A stretch of 38,046 nucleotides of DNA, taken from positions 1 to 38,046 of the forward strand of contig NZ_JABXKM010000268.1 of the NCBI RefSeq assembly GCF_017115025.1. The letters run 5' to 3'. The DNA is from Nostoc sp. NOS(2021). GTDB lineage: Bacteria > Cyanobacteriota > Cyanobacteriia > Cyanobacteriales > Nostocaceae. How positions within the stretch are numbered: position 1 is the first letter of the stretch; every line of letters starts with the position of its first letter. Of this stretch, positions 17,936-25,936 are shown one piece after another. The notes under the pieces were generated by a model. The model saw only the letters and a list, made by a program, of their open reading frames with translations, did not search any database and was not told the DNA's origin. Both the position numbers and the translations under genes were made by a program.

Positions 17936-20152
17936 TTATTTACTGATTGTGCTGAATTTACCGTTGGAGTTAGAGGATTTAGGCACTAAACCATTTGTAA
18001 AGGGGTCAACGCCGTCTAAAAAGTCTAAGTGTTCACCAGGTTGATGGCGTAGAGCCTCTGGAGTGCCTTGGATTTTTAAACGCCCTTCTTCCAGCAGTAC
18101 AATCCAATCAGCCCGCCCGATGACTTTAGGGCGATGGCTAATCATAATTGTGGTTTTGCCCAGTCGATGAGATAGCAGTCTATCTAGCAGTTTGGCTTCA
18201 CTCACTGGGTCGAGAGCGCCAGTAGATTCATCTAAAATTAATATCGGCGGGTCAGTAATTATAGCTCTAGCGATCGCTAATCTCTGTCGTTGTCCACCAG
18301 AAAGATTCGCGCCAAATTCGCCTAAAACAGTTTGATACTTATCGGGCAGTTTACTAATAAACTCATCTGCACCAGCAATAGAGCAAGCTTGTACAATTTG
18401 TTCAAAGGCGATTTGAGGATAGCTGAAGCGGAAGTTTTCAATAATTGAGCGACTCCAGAAGTGAGGTTCTTGAGGTACTAGTACTACCTGTTGCCGCAGA
18501 CATTCCATCGAGAGGTCTTGCTGATTATAGATGCCATAGCGGATATTGCCAGATTGGAGGAAATATAAACCAGCAAGCAGTTTGGCAAGGGTGCTTTTAC
18601 CACAGCCGGATTTACCAATCAGACCAATGACTTGACCGCCAGGAATAATCAGCGAAAAATCTTGCAGCAAGTCAACTCTACCTGCATGGTGAAAGTTAAG
18701 ATTGGTGCAAGTAATATCTATATTGCCCTTAACTTCTGCCCAAGGCTTTTTCTCGTCCTTTTCGTCTTCTGGGGTAGCATCAATCACCTCCGTCAGGCGT
18801 TGGATGACAATCTGGGCAGTGATAAACTCATCAACTAAGCCGATGACTGAACCCAAAAAGCCGAGAAAGTTGCCACTCATACCACTAAACGCTAGCAATT
18901 GACCGATGCTCAAAGTACGATTAATTACTAAGTAGGAGCCTAACCACAGTAAGGCAATACTAGTAAAAGTAGAAATAATATTAGTAATTGTGCCACTGTA
19001 AAGCCCCAGCTTCATCGTACTCCAGCCCAAGTTAGCAAGCCGACCATAATTTGCCTGATACTCTTGCCAAGCTTGGGGAGTGGCTTGAGTAGTTTTTAGC
19101 ACTTGGACACCGCGAAAAGTTTCAACGAGAAAGCCTTGGTTTTCTGTACCCAACACGATCGCGTTGCGGGTTTTCTGGCGCAAGGCTGGGAGAAAAAGCA
19201 GGTTGACAAGGGTGACAATCATAAAGGCAGCCAGGGAAGCTAAAGTCAGCCCCCAACTGTAAAAGAGCATGAAGCCCAAGGAAACCAAGGCGATAAAAAA
19301 TTGGCTGGGTAAACCGAGGACAATTTGGGAAACTAGCTCATTGATGTGATTCACATCGGCAATGCGGCTGACTACTTCACCACTGCGTCGTCCTTCAAAG
19401 TACGAGAGGGGCAAACGCAACAGTTGTCGTCCGTATTCTAGAATCAGTCCTAATTGCAGGCGTTGACCAAAGTGACCGATTAGGTGAGATTGTACCAAAC
19501 CGATCGCACTGCTAAATAGACTCATAGCGATCGCTCCAATTGCCACGACCGTTAGCAGTTGCGTATCTCCCCGCACGAGTACGTCATCAGTGAGCAATTG
19601 CATCATCAAGGGAGAGACAAGGGAGAGTAGTCCGATGACGATGTTAATTGCGATCGCTTGGATGAGAATAGCGCGATAGGGTAAAACCCGCATCAGATAA
19701 CGCCCAAAGCCGCCAATTTTATCATCTGATTGCTGATAAAAGCGGCTGTCGTCTGGCGTTAGCAGCAGCATGATGCCATTGCCCCACCCTTCAAGCAACT
19801 CCTCGCGGGTGAGATAGCGGATGCCTACACCAGGGTCAGCAATGACATATTTTTTCCCCTTTTGTCCATACAGAACTACCCAGTGATAACCTTTCCAGTG
19901 AATGATGGCGGGTAGAGGGGCTTTATGCAATTGGTCAAGCAGTTGCACCGAGGCTTTGACTTGACGCGTATTAAATCCTAGAGTTTCTGCACCCCGCCTC
20001 AAACCCAGCAGGCTGGTTCCCCGCGATCCAGTACCAACTACTTCTCGCATTCGACTAATGGCAAAGGTGCGTCCGTAGTGTTTGGCAATAGTAGCAAGAC
20101 TTGCAGCACCACAGTCTTCTTCGCTGTGTTGAAGTACAGTTTGGTAGCGCAT
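17936..20152 (-). CDS. C39 peptidase-containing ABC exporter (PCAT type)
   Basis: A 738-residue bacteriocin-type ABC transporter. The N-terminal C39 peptidase (about 1-130) shows the catalytic Cys14 in EEDCGAAS, His90 in KGYHWVV and Asp106 in IADPGVG. Six membrane segments follow at about 155-440. The ATPase domain has Walker A GKSGCGKST (513-521), the LSGGQ signature (617-621), Walker B ILILDE (637-642) and His673. By family knowledge, C39 domains cut substrates after a double-glycine leader while the transporter exports the mature part. A gene encoding exactly such a leader lies 247 bp upstream on the same strand, and the HlyD adaptor follows 6 bp downstream. All catalytic residues are present, so it should be active. 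Confidence 0.95.
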   Translation of the reverse strand: MRYQTVLQHSEEDCGAASLATIAKHYGRTFAISRMREVVGTGSRGTSLLGLRRGAETLGFNTRQVKASVQLLDQLHKAPLPAIIHWKGYHWVVLYGQKGKKYVIADPGVGIRYLTREELLEGWGNGIMLLLTPDDSRFYQQSDDKIGGFGRYLMRVLPYRAILIQAIAINIVIGLLSLVSPLMMQLLTDDVLVRGDTQLLTVVAIGAIAMSLFSSAIGLVQSHLIGHFGQRLQLGLILEYGRQLLRLPLSYFEGRRSGEVVSRIADVNHINELVSQIVLGLPSQFFIALVSLGFMLFYSWGLTLASLAAFMIVTLVNLLFLPALRQKTRNAIVLGTENQGFLVETFRGVQVLKTTQATPQAWQEYQANYGRLANLGWSTMKLGLYSGTITNIISTFTSIALLWLGSYLVINRTLSIGQLLAFSGMSGNFLGFLGSVIGLVDEFITAQIVIQRLTEVIDATPEDEKDEKKPWAEVKGNIDITCTNLNFHHAGRVDLLQDFSLIIPGGQVIGLIGKSGCGKSTLAKLLAGLYFLQSGNIRYGIYNQQDLSMECLRQQVVLVPQEPHFWSRSIIENFRFSYPQIAFEQIVQACSIAGADEFISKLPDKYQTVLGEFGANLSGGQRQRLAIARAIITDPPILILDESTGALDPVSEAKLLDRLLSHRLGKTTIMISHRPKVIGRADWIVLLEEGRLKIQGTPEALRHQPGEHLDFLDGVDPFTNGLVPKSSNSNGKFSTISK

Positions 20153-20201
20153 TTTTCTTCAAGACCTATCCTATTTTGTTTTTGAGCATAAAAAATCCCA
20201 T

Positions 20202-20228
20202 GTAGGAGCGATCGTTGTACGCCCCTAC
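20202..20228. repeat. Short dispersed inverted repeat
   Basis: GTAGGAGCG and CGCCCCTAC form a 9-bp stem with one mismatch around a 9-nt centre. It lies between the crystallin-like precursor gene and the exporter gene, where it could work as a weak attenuator or processing hairpin. It also resembles common repeats of the group. Confidence 0.45.
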
Positions 20229-20399
20229 AGGTGTAATCTGTACAATCTTGGGAAGTGTAATTAGATCGTTTGCTCAGATTAGAGCTAGGGTTCAGCTTTT
20301 AGATTTCTGAGTCTTTGACTGGCCTATTCCTGAACGACTTGATGAACTGCGTCGATACCCACTGATTCACAGAAGAACTGAATTTACGGAATCCGTTCT

Positions 20400-20777
20400 T
20401 CAGAATAGTCTGCGAATAGCAGTCAATGTGTTGTCTGGAAGATGAAATGTTTCGGCATTAGGATACGCCCCTGGTTCAAGTATATAAGACTGCCCTTTAT
20501 AGTTATTGTCTGTGTATATCTTCCATATTCCCTCTCTCACTATAATGGACGAAGTGTTGTTATTCGCGCCGCTGCCGAACAAGGCGTTGTCGACGTTGTC
20601 ATCACTTCTAGAAATATCGGTGGCAGTCCCAAGATAGTTGGGATCTGTATATAAAGTCACAGGAGCAAGACCTCCACTACAGGTAGCAGCAACCTCATCG
20701 TCGAGTTCGGTGAAGGCAGGAACTTCAAATTCGGTGGTTAGTCCCGTAAACAGTTGTTCATGCTGATTGTCTCTCAT
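20400..20777 (-). CDS. Double-glycine leader, beta/gamma-crystallin-like secreted protein
   Basis: A 125-residue precursor. The first 36 residues form a double-glycine leader ending in FTELDDEVAATCSGG, the type cut by C39 transporters. The remaining 89 residues look like a two-motif beta/gamma-crystallin domain: VTLYTDPNYLG and WKIYTDNNYKGQSYILEPG are paired Greek-key strands. NNNTSS (72-77) matches the calcium-binding signature (N/D)(N/D)xx(S/T)S, and DNTLTA (115-120) nearly matches it. I chose ATG 20777 because AGGAG lies 7 nt upstream; an in-frame TTG at 20852 would add a tail unlike any leader. The C39 ABC exporter and HlyD genes follow on the same strand. The mature protein is probably exported and may bind Ca2+; its target is unknown. 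Confidence 0.8.
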   Translation of the reverse strand: MRDNQHEQLFTGLTTEFEVPAFTELDDEVAATCSGGLAPVTLYTDPNYLGTATDISRSDDNVDNALFGSGANNNTSSIIVREGIWKIYTDNNYKGQSYILEPGAYPNAETFHLPDNTLTAIRRLF

Positions 20778-20784
20778 CTTTTTT

Positions 20785-20789
20785 CTCCT
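20785..20789 (-). promoter_or_regulatory. Ribosome binding site fixing the precursor start
   Basis: AGGAG on the minus strand is 7 nt upstream of the ATG at 20777. It decides the start of the double-glycine precursor in favour of the shorter 125-residue form. Confidence 0.7.
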
Positions 20790-20862
20790 AATTAAGTGTG
20801 AATTATTCTGCAATAATTTCTCAAGCAAATAGTGCAAAGCACTTAATATCAACCTTTTACAA

Positions 20863-20883
20863 GTTACCTTTTGTAAAAGTAAC
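20863..20883. promoter_or_regulatory. Candidate operator upstream of the precursor gene
   Basis: GTTACCTTTTGTAAAAGTAAC is an imperfect palindrome in which 8 of 10 base pairs match around a single central base. It lies about 90 bp upstream of the precursor start codon, and a related half-site CCTTTTACAAG lies at about 20853-20863. A repressor or activator could bind here; the AraC-type regulator encoded just upstream is an obvious candidate. Function is inferred. Confidence 0.35.
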
Positions 20884-21065
20884 CTTGTATTAATAGGAAT
20901 CCAGTTTGATTAGTCGAAGCTTTCCAAGATATCAGCATTGTTGGATAAAGCTTTTAGTCTTAGTCTGCTTTCAAGAATCAATTTGCGTTCCTATATTTAG
21001 TAGTGTAGGAAATAAAAATTTCCGGGACAATGCACATTTTATTGTTAAAACTATTCATTATGTTG

Positions 21066-21824
21066 CTAATGATTGACACTAACATTAGAACGCTGAGTAT
21101 TACGCCAAACTTGAGGTGTAGTACCATGAAACTGGCGAAATTGACGAAAGAAATATCCTTCATACTGATAGCCTATTGCACAAGCAATCTGATTCACTGG
21201 CTGGTTGGTTTCCAGAAGCAAAGTACGCGCAGCTAGCATCCGGCGTTCAAAGATCCAATCATTTACTGTTTTTCCCGTTTTGCGTCGCACTAGATTGGTT
21301 AGATAAGCTGCGGAATAACCAACTGCAACAGCTACGTTACTTAAACCAATCGATTGATGATAATTAGCTTCGATATAGTCAAAAACTTCCTTTAGTTGCA
21401 CGCCAGTAGGAAAGAGCCTCTGTGGTTCTGATATTCGCTGATATTTAGCCAAATCACACTGCTTTGAGGCAACGTGTTTTTCCAGTCGAGGAGCGATCGC
21501 TGACAATAATTCTTCTGTGGAATCTAAAGTTGCCTGAAGCAAAGAAAGGGACTTTTCTAATTCTGTCTGTATCTGCTGATCTGAATCTTTCTCACGACAA
21601 AATTGCTTTTTAGCAGTGGTTAATTCAGCTAAAAGCTCCTGCACTTTTGACTCTAACGCTCTATTGGTTCTCTGTAAGGCTAAGAAACTCTGCTGGCGTA
21701 AGGGTTCGCGTAGCGTCTCCAAGAGTTGCTCATCGTAGACATCGCTTATATCATGATCCCAGATATGCGGCAGTGTGACTTGAAGAAAATTGCGTTGTTC
21801 TAAAATCCCATTGCTAGAAACCAT
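21066..21824 (-). CDS. AraC-family regulator with coiled-coil N-terminus
   Basis: A 252-residue transcription factor. The C-terminal AraC DNA-binding domain (about 145-245) has two helix-turn-helix units. The first is around LSNVAVAVGYSAAYLTNLVR; the second is around VNQIACAIGYQYEGYFFRQF, ending HGTTPQVWR. The N-terminal half (about 40-115) is Gln/Glu/Leu-rich and probably coiled coil, and its SLLQATLDSTEELL segment resembles the entry to a PAS domain, but the PAS itself is absent. No ligand-binding cupin domain is present. It lies upstream of the double-glycine precursor gene on the same strand, about 290 bp away, and could control that cassette. A dispersed DNA repeat lies inside the coding region. 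Confidence 0.9.
   Translation of the reverse strand: MVSSNGILEQRNFLQVTLPHIWDHDISDVYDEQLLETLREPLRQQSFLALQRTNRALESKVQELLAELTTAKKQFCREKDSDQQIQTELEKSLSLLQATLDSTEELLSAIAPRLEKHVASKQCDLAKYQRISEPQRLFPTGVQLKEVFDYIEANYHQSIGLSNVAVAVGYSAAYLTNLVRRKTGKTVNDWIFERRMLAARTLLLETNQPVNQIACAIGYQYEGYFFRQFRQFHGTTPQVWRNTQRSNVSVNH
21703..21720. repeat. Dispersed repeat inside the AraC coding region
   Basis: GGTTCGCGTAGCGTCTCC is the reverse complement of the window's dispersed repeat core (compare 4841 and 33235). It is read in frame as ETLREP within the regulator, so the repeat either inserted without breaking the frame or has been tolerated there. Confidence 0.75.
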
Positions 21825-21925
21825 ACTTCCACAAAATTTATTATTTTGAGTTGCTAGCTATTACTCAGAGAGTTATGTCTGTGTTTTACGCAAGGCATTA
21901 GTTTTTGTAAAATTACTTCACAAAA

Positions 21926-22057
21926 CTAATGGCAAAGGTGGGTTACATACTTTCCAGGTGTAGTAAATATCAAAACCTTATCAGGTCTATAGGTTTGAGC
22001 AAAACCCTTATAGTCAGCATCCGCGTACAATCTCCAAGGCTCTGTGGTGTTCTCAAG
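21926..22057 (-). pseudogene. Possible crystallin-like gene remnant
   Basis: On the minus strand, a frame ending at TAG 21926-21928 encodes EPWRLYADADYKGFAQTYRP followed by about 19 further residues. This recalls the second Greek-key motif of the double-glycine protein (WKIYTDNNYKGQSYILEPG). No start codon with a ribosome site or leader can be seen upstream, and the region merges with the 3' end of another remnant. It may be the tail of a second crystallin-like cargo gene. The resemblance is short and could be chance. Confidence 0.3.
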
Positions 22058-22100
22058 AGACTGCACGCTACTAGATTGCGATCGCACAAACAGGACAGAC

Positions 22101-22615
22101 TCACAAATGGAGCGATCGCTTGATGGGACGACCTAAAACTGTGAATGAGCAATAGACATCTCCTTGAGCAAACTCGACATCCTCAGTATTCAGTCGATAA
22201 TACCGAATCCTCTGACCATCCTCCATTGGTCTTCGGGACTCAGTAGACAAACCCAGTTGCGAAAGATATTGTCCCAAAATCCACACAGGAGACTCATCAA
22301 GTGGAATGGTCAAATTGAGAATTCCCTTAACGTGAGATGCGTTGCGCTTGGAAAACTCTGCCAAAACCTGAATCATCGCCTCGTCGCCTTTAATCTCAAC
22401 CCCAGCCATCAGATCCATCAACACCGCTCTCAGTCCCAGCCGATGACGCATCAACCACGCGGTAGAATGGTTGCTCCCGGAGCGTGCAAATAGCTAATCG
22501 CTCTTTTTCCCTTGTCCCTTTCCACGACAACAGCAGGCGGCGCAAGAAACTTTTGCTCTTGGAATACTTGTAATAGTTTTCTTGGATGCTGCCAGTATGA
22601 CCTCTAGTCACTTCC
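22101..22615 (-). pseudogene. Frameshifted gene remnant, possibly replication-related
   Basis: Two adjoining minus-strand frames read as one protein tail. The upstream frame gives GHTGSIQENYYKYSKSKSFL, then RRLLLSW and KERLAI. After a one-base slip in the AAAT run at 22488-22491 the second frame continues ARSGSNHSTAWLMRHRLGLR, then a body with ILNLTIPLDESPVWILGQYL and SQLGLSTESRR. It stops at 22101. The tone resembles C-terminal parts of large cyanobacterial plasmid-replication proteins, but I am not certain. No upstream portion exists, because the fragment abuts the exported hypothetical gene. It is best treated as a decayed insertion. Confidence 0.4.
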
Positions 22616-23128
22616 ACCCCAAGTCCAGGCAGGGTTGCCATTCTTGAAACTGTTGTTTAGCACGACTAAAGGATAATTATTCGGATCAGAGCCACCAGCC
22701 AAATCTAAGATAAAATAAACCTTACCTTTAACAAAGTGCATACGTAAATAATTAAGGTGTTCAGAGTAGGCTTGTCCATCAATATTAGTCATCCCAGCAG
22801 ATGCAAAGCATTTGGCATATCTGGGCTTGAGTGTCCCAACCCATGTAACGCTAAAGCTATTACTGGCTTGAACAGAGATGTTACTGGCGTAGGCACTCAG
22901 GTTAATAGAGCCATCTGTTGCAAAACTGCCTTCTTGATAAGGATGGGATTTTTCAGTGACAATCACTTTGTCTGGACAGCTTTGTTTTTGCTCGTTTTCA
23001 CTATAAACTTTTAGCTCAATGTTTTGTGATTGATTTTGTGCTTGGACGCGCCAGTTGGACAACAGAGGCAGTAAAGCAATACTTGTGCCTATAATCAAAA
23101 TCAAAGGTCTAAACGAAATCATACTCAT
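22604..23128 (-). CDS. Exported hypothetical protein
   Basis: A 174-residue protein that I do not recognise. Residues 1-30 are a signal peptide (FRPLILIIGTSIALLPLL, with cleavage near VQAQ). The mature part looks beta-rich and soluble, with two Cys in positions that could form a disulfide (CPDKVIVTEKSHPY and YAKCFASAGM). The C-terminal section reads GKVYFILDLAGGSDPNNYPL. It is likely periplasmic or secreted. The gene is isolated: a decayed fragment overlaps its 3' end, so the last few residues (PAWTWGGSD) may have been changed by that junction. Confidence 0.65.
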   Translation of the reverse strand: MSMISFRPLILIIGTSIALLPLLSNWRVQAQNQSQNIELKVYSENEQKQSCPDKVIVTEKSHPYQEGSFATDGSINLSAYASNISVQASNSFSVTWVGTLKPRYAKCFASAGMTNIDGQAYSEHLNYLRMHFVKGKVYFILDLAGGSDPNNYPLVVLNNSFKNGNPAWTWGGSD

Positions 23129-23403
23129 ATCCGAACAAATATTGAAGTTGATGTAGTATTAAATTTTACTAATTAATCGGCGAGGTTCAAGTCAGTGTAA
23201 TTACTTGAGTTACCTTTATCTAGGAAAAGCGATCGCACTGACTGGGTTTTTCCCGCAGATTAAATGCGATGGCAAACGTCGGTAAGTCGGGGATCTTGTT
23301 TCTGACAAATGATTTGGGATTGCGATATCAGCATAGTAATGTTTTAGAATCTGGATAGAAGCAAAATATTTTCCCTACAGTTCCTCCTCTTAATATTCCA
23401 GCT

Positions 23404-24093
23404 ATGACTTCAAGTGCGTACAAAAGCTATGTCGAAGACATCGCGCCAAAAAACACAATTCCTGCTCTGGAAAACGGTGACAGACTGACTCAAAGCGAGT
23501 TTGAACGGCGTTATCATGCTATGCCAGACCTAAAAAAAGCAGAATTAATCGAAGGAATTGTTTACATGGCATCCCCACTACGAATTACCCAACATGGTGA
23601 ACCCCATGCTGCAATTATGACTTGGCTTGGTGTCTACAAAGCCTTAACATCTGGAGTTCAATTAGGAGATAATTGTACTGTACGCCTTGATGCAGATAAT
23701 GAACCTCAACCAGATGCACTGCTGAGAATTGAAGTCGGGGGACAATCCAATATTAGTGAAGATGGTTACGTGGAAGGTGCGCCAGAATTAATTGCGGAAG
23801 TGGCTGCCAGTACTGTTTCAATTGATATACATGATAAACTCAAGGTTTATCGCCGTAATCAAGTACAAGAATATATAGTTTGGCGCTTTCAAGACAGAGA
23901 ACTGGATTGGTTTCGACTAACAGAAGGTAAGTATATTCTGCTAGACTCCAATTCGGAAGGAATTATCAAAAGTGAAGTTTTCCCTGGATTATGGTTAGAT
24001 AAAGAAGCCTTGAAAGCCTTCAATTTAGCGAAAGTAATTGAGATAGTGCAGCAGGGATTAACAACAGTTGAGCATCAGAATTTTGTGAAGTAA
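23404..24093 (+). CDS. Uma2 family endonuclease-like protein
   Basis: A 229-residue Uma2 protein with a PD-(D/E)xK nuclease fold. Cyanobacteria carry many copies. The core includes ELIEGIVYMASP (about 47-58), PQPDALLR with the probable catalytic Asp104, PELIAEVAAST with Glu132, and DIHDKLKVYRRNQVQEYIVW with the conserved Lys region (145-147). The usual length is 190-230 residues, so this is complete. The biological role of Uma2 proteins is unsettled; links to mobile elements have been suggested. It stands alone between an exported hypothetical gene and a transposase remnant. Confidence 0.92.
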   Translation: MTSSAYKSYVEDIAPKNTIPALENGDRLTQSEFERRYHAMPDLKKAELIEGIVYMASPLRITQHGEPHAAIMTWLGVYKALTSGVQLGDNCTVRLDADNEPQPDALLRIEVGGQSNISEDGYVEGAPELIAEVAASTVSIDIHDKLKVYRRNQVQEYIVWRFQDRELDWFRLTEGKYILLDSNSEGIIKSEVFPGLWLDKEALKAFNLAKVIEIVQQGLTTVEHQNFVK

Positions 24094-24124
24094 TTGTCTG
24101 AAATAGGCTAAAAGCCAGATTAAA

Positions 24125-24152
24125 ATAATTCGTAATTCGTAATTCGTAATTA
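24125..24152. repeat. AATTCGT heptamer repeats
   Basis: About four tandem heptamers of AATTCGT follow the Uma2 gene. This is the same kind of short tandem repeat as in the atpB-atpC spacer, though with a different unit. Confidence 0.75.
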
Positions 24153-24172
24153 AGTTTTGTGACGGAATACAT

Positions 24173-24435
24173 TTTTACTTCAATAAGTTTCTTTTTTTGC
24201 GATTCATTTAAGTCGGACTCATTTTTAAGTAAAATGTATTTACTATTTTTTAATCCCGCTAATACTTTTTCATATTTAGCTTTTTCAGGTGATGATTTGG
24301 CTTGTTTAATTGATTCTTCTAAATGACGCTTCTCTCGTTTTTTTGTGTATCCAGTTCTCGATTTATCTGTGTCATCACATGAAATATATCTGCAACCAAT
24401 TGAGCATTAGGCATTAGTTCTGTCAATTTGGCATA
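24173..24435 (-). pseudogene. ISL3-family transposase remnant
   Basis: The minus strand encodes a recognisable internal piece of an ISL3-type transposase: CYAKLTELMPNAQLVADIFH, then VMTQINRELDTQK. After a one-base slip in the seven-T run at 24338-24344 it continues REKRHLEESIKQAKSSPEKA and on to LKNSKYILLKNESDL. The DDE-domain motif order matches the family (PNA, VADxFHVM, then LLKNExDL). Both ends of the IS and most of the coding sequence are missing, so it is inactive. Confidence 0.75.
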
Positions 24436-24947
24436 ACAAGTACTGAAGAACCAAAAGTAATTGCTTGTGAGAATATTTGAAGGTGAGAGAGAATCCCAGC
24501 GATGTCTACGACGGGCTGTTCGGTGTCGCAACTGATAATGATTGCCAGTCCCAAAATTACGCCCCAAACTCTTATTCGTTCTTAAAAGGGAACAGGGAAC
24601 TGGCAACAGGTGAAGCAGGTGCTAACAGCGGGTCTCCCGACTTGTTCGCTCTTAGCGTTCCCGTAGGGTAGCAACTGCACCAAGCCGTAAAGCCTGCGGC
24701 ATAGCTACGCTTCGGGCGCAGCCTAAGAAGAGAAGGGCATCAGTGTCTCAATTCCGAAGATCCTAGCTGCAAAAACACAGGAAATTGTTAAATACGAATA
24801 GATACTACTGTAAATCTATCGGAATAATGTATGATATTCTCAGTTCTACTCCCAGCACAGGAATGTTGCTATCAGATATTGGCAAAATTCCAAAGGAAAC
24901 AGGCGAGTGTGAACACCACCCTACAGATCAAACTCTGGAGAATCTAC
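24436..24947. other. Non-coding spacer before the dioxygenase cluster
   Basis: No gene is credible here. Positions 24646-24725 hold a GC-rich block of the dispersed repeat family (TTAGCGTTCCCGTAGGGTAG, then GCCTGCGGCATAGCTACGC). The promoter of the plus-strand dioxygenase genes should lie in the AT-rich part after about 24770. An in-frame extension of the dioxygenase back to 24831 has no matching homology and no good ribosome site. Confidence 0.55.
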
Positions 24948-25910
24948 ATGGGCTACAAACATATTGAAGTCAAACAAGTAGCTGGTTTCATCGGTGCCGA
25001 AATCGGTAACGTAGACCTTTCCCGTCCTCTGAATGATGATCAAGTCAAAGAAATTCGTAAAGCACTATTGAAGTGGAAAGTCGTGTTCTTTCGTGGACAG
25101 AACATCGATCATGCTGCCCAGGTTGAATTCACATCTCGTTTCGGTGAAGTAACTTTCGCGCATCCACTCGGAGAGCCTGAACCAGTACCGGGATTCCCAC
25201 AGATCAAACCCGTAGATCGTAAGCTCTATGAGAAGCAGTACGGTTTTCGCACTGGTGGTCCTTGGCACACAGACGTAACGGCAGCTATTAACCCACCAGC
25301 AGGGTCAATTTTACGCGCGGTTAATGTCCCCAGTTTCGGTGGTGACACTCAGTGGAGCAATCTAGTTGCGGCTTATGAGGGACTCTCAGCACCACTACGA
25401 TCGCTAGCAGACACATTAAAAGCTGAACATCGCTTTAATGGGGGCGGGTATCAGCCCCGCAATGGCAAATTCGACGAGCGCATTGCTGTTAATCCACTAG
25501 TCTCAATCCACCCAGTAGTCAGGGTTCATCCTGAGACTGGTGAACGTGCGTTGTTCGTTAACCCTGGCTTTACCTCGCACATTATTGACGTGTCACCACA
25601 AGAGAGCAAGCTGTTACTTGAGTTGTTCTTCAACCAAGTTACCAAACCTGCCTACACCACCCGTTTCCGTTGGAACAATGGTGATATCGCGTTCTGGGAT
25701 AATCGCGCCACTGTGCATTTAGCTCCTCAAGATTTAGATCATTTGGATATCGAGCGTTTGTTATATCGCACCACCATTACTGGTGATGTTCCAGTTGGAG
25801 TTGATGGTTTCCGCTCCCAAGTGGTTCAAGGTGAGGTGTTCAACGCAGAAGTACCAACTGTCTTCAAGCAGAAAGCTGAGTCTAAGGAACCACAACCAGT
25901 GCTTTCGTAA
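24948..25910 (+). CDS. TauD/TfdA-type Fe(II)/2-oxoglutarate dioxygenase
   Basis: A 320-residue dioxygenase of the taurine/2,4-D family. Such enzymes couple 2-oxoglutarate decarboxylation to hydroxylation of a substrate, often a sulfonate. The iron ligands are His107 and Asp109 in GPWHTDVTA and His257 in RATVHLAP; Arg274 in LLYRTT is the likely 2-oxoglutarate anchor. Length and motif spacing match TauD well (HTD, then PPAGSILRA thirteen residues on). ATG 24948 has GGAG 7 nt upstream. A second TauD-like gene begins 26 bp after the stop. The actual substrate cannot be read from sequence; taurine, alkylsulfonates, alkylsulfates and phenoxy acids are all used in this family. Confidence 0.92.
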   Translation: MGYKHIEVKQVAGFIGAEIGNVDLSRPLNDDQVKEIRKALLKWKVVFFRGQNIDHAAQVEFTSRFGEVTFAHPLGEPEPVPGFPQIKPVDRKLYEKQYGFRTGGPWHTDVTAAINPPAGSILRAVNVPSFGGDTQWSNLVAAYEGLSAPLRSLADTLKAEHRFNGGGYQPRNGKFDERIAVNPLVSIHPVVRVHPETGERALFVNPGFTSHIIDVSPQESKLLLELFFNQVTKPAYTTRFRWNNGDIAFWDNRATVHLAPQDLDHLDIERLLYRTTITGDVPVGVDGFRSQVVQGEVFNAEVPTVFKQKAESKEPQPVLS

Positions 25911-25936
25911 GCTACAAAGTGCAAGGAGAAATTTTT

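Noticed and set aside
20778-20852. Longer start for the double-glycine precursor at TTG 20852
   Set aside because: It would add 25 residues ahead of a normal leader, while ATG 20777 has AGGAG at ideal spacing.
24319-24606. Intact 95-residue minus-strand gene
   Set aside because: Its C-terminal part is an ISL3 transposase fragment that shifts frame at a T-run; the N-terminal part is unrelated spacer.
24831-24947. N-terminal extension of the first TauD-type gene
   Set aside because: The extension does not resemble TauD N-termini, and ATG 24948 has a good ribosome site.
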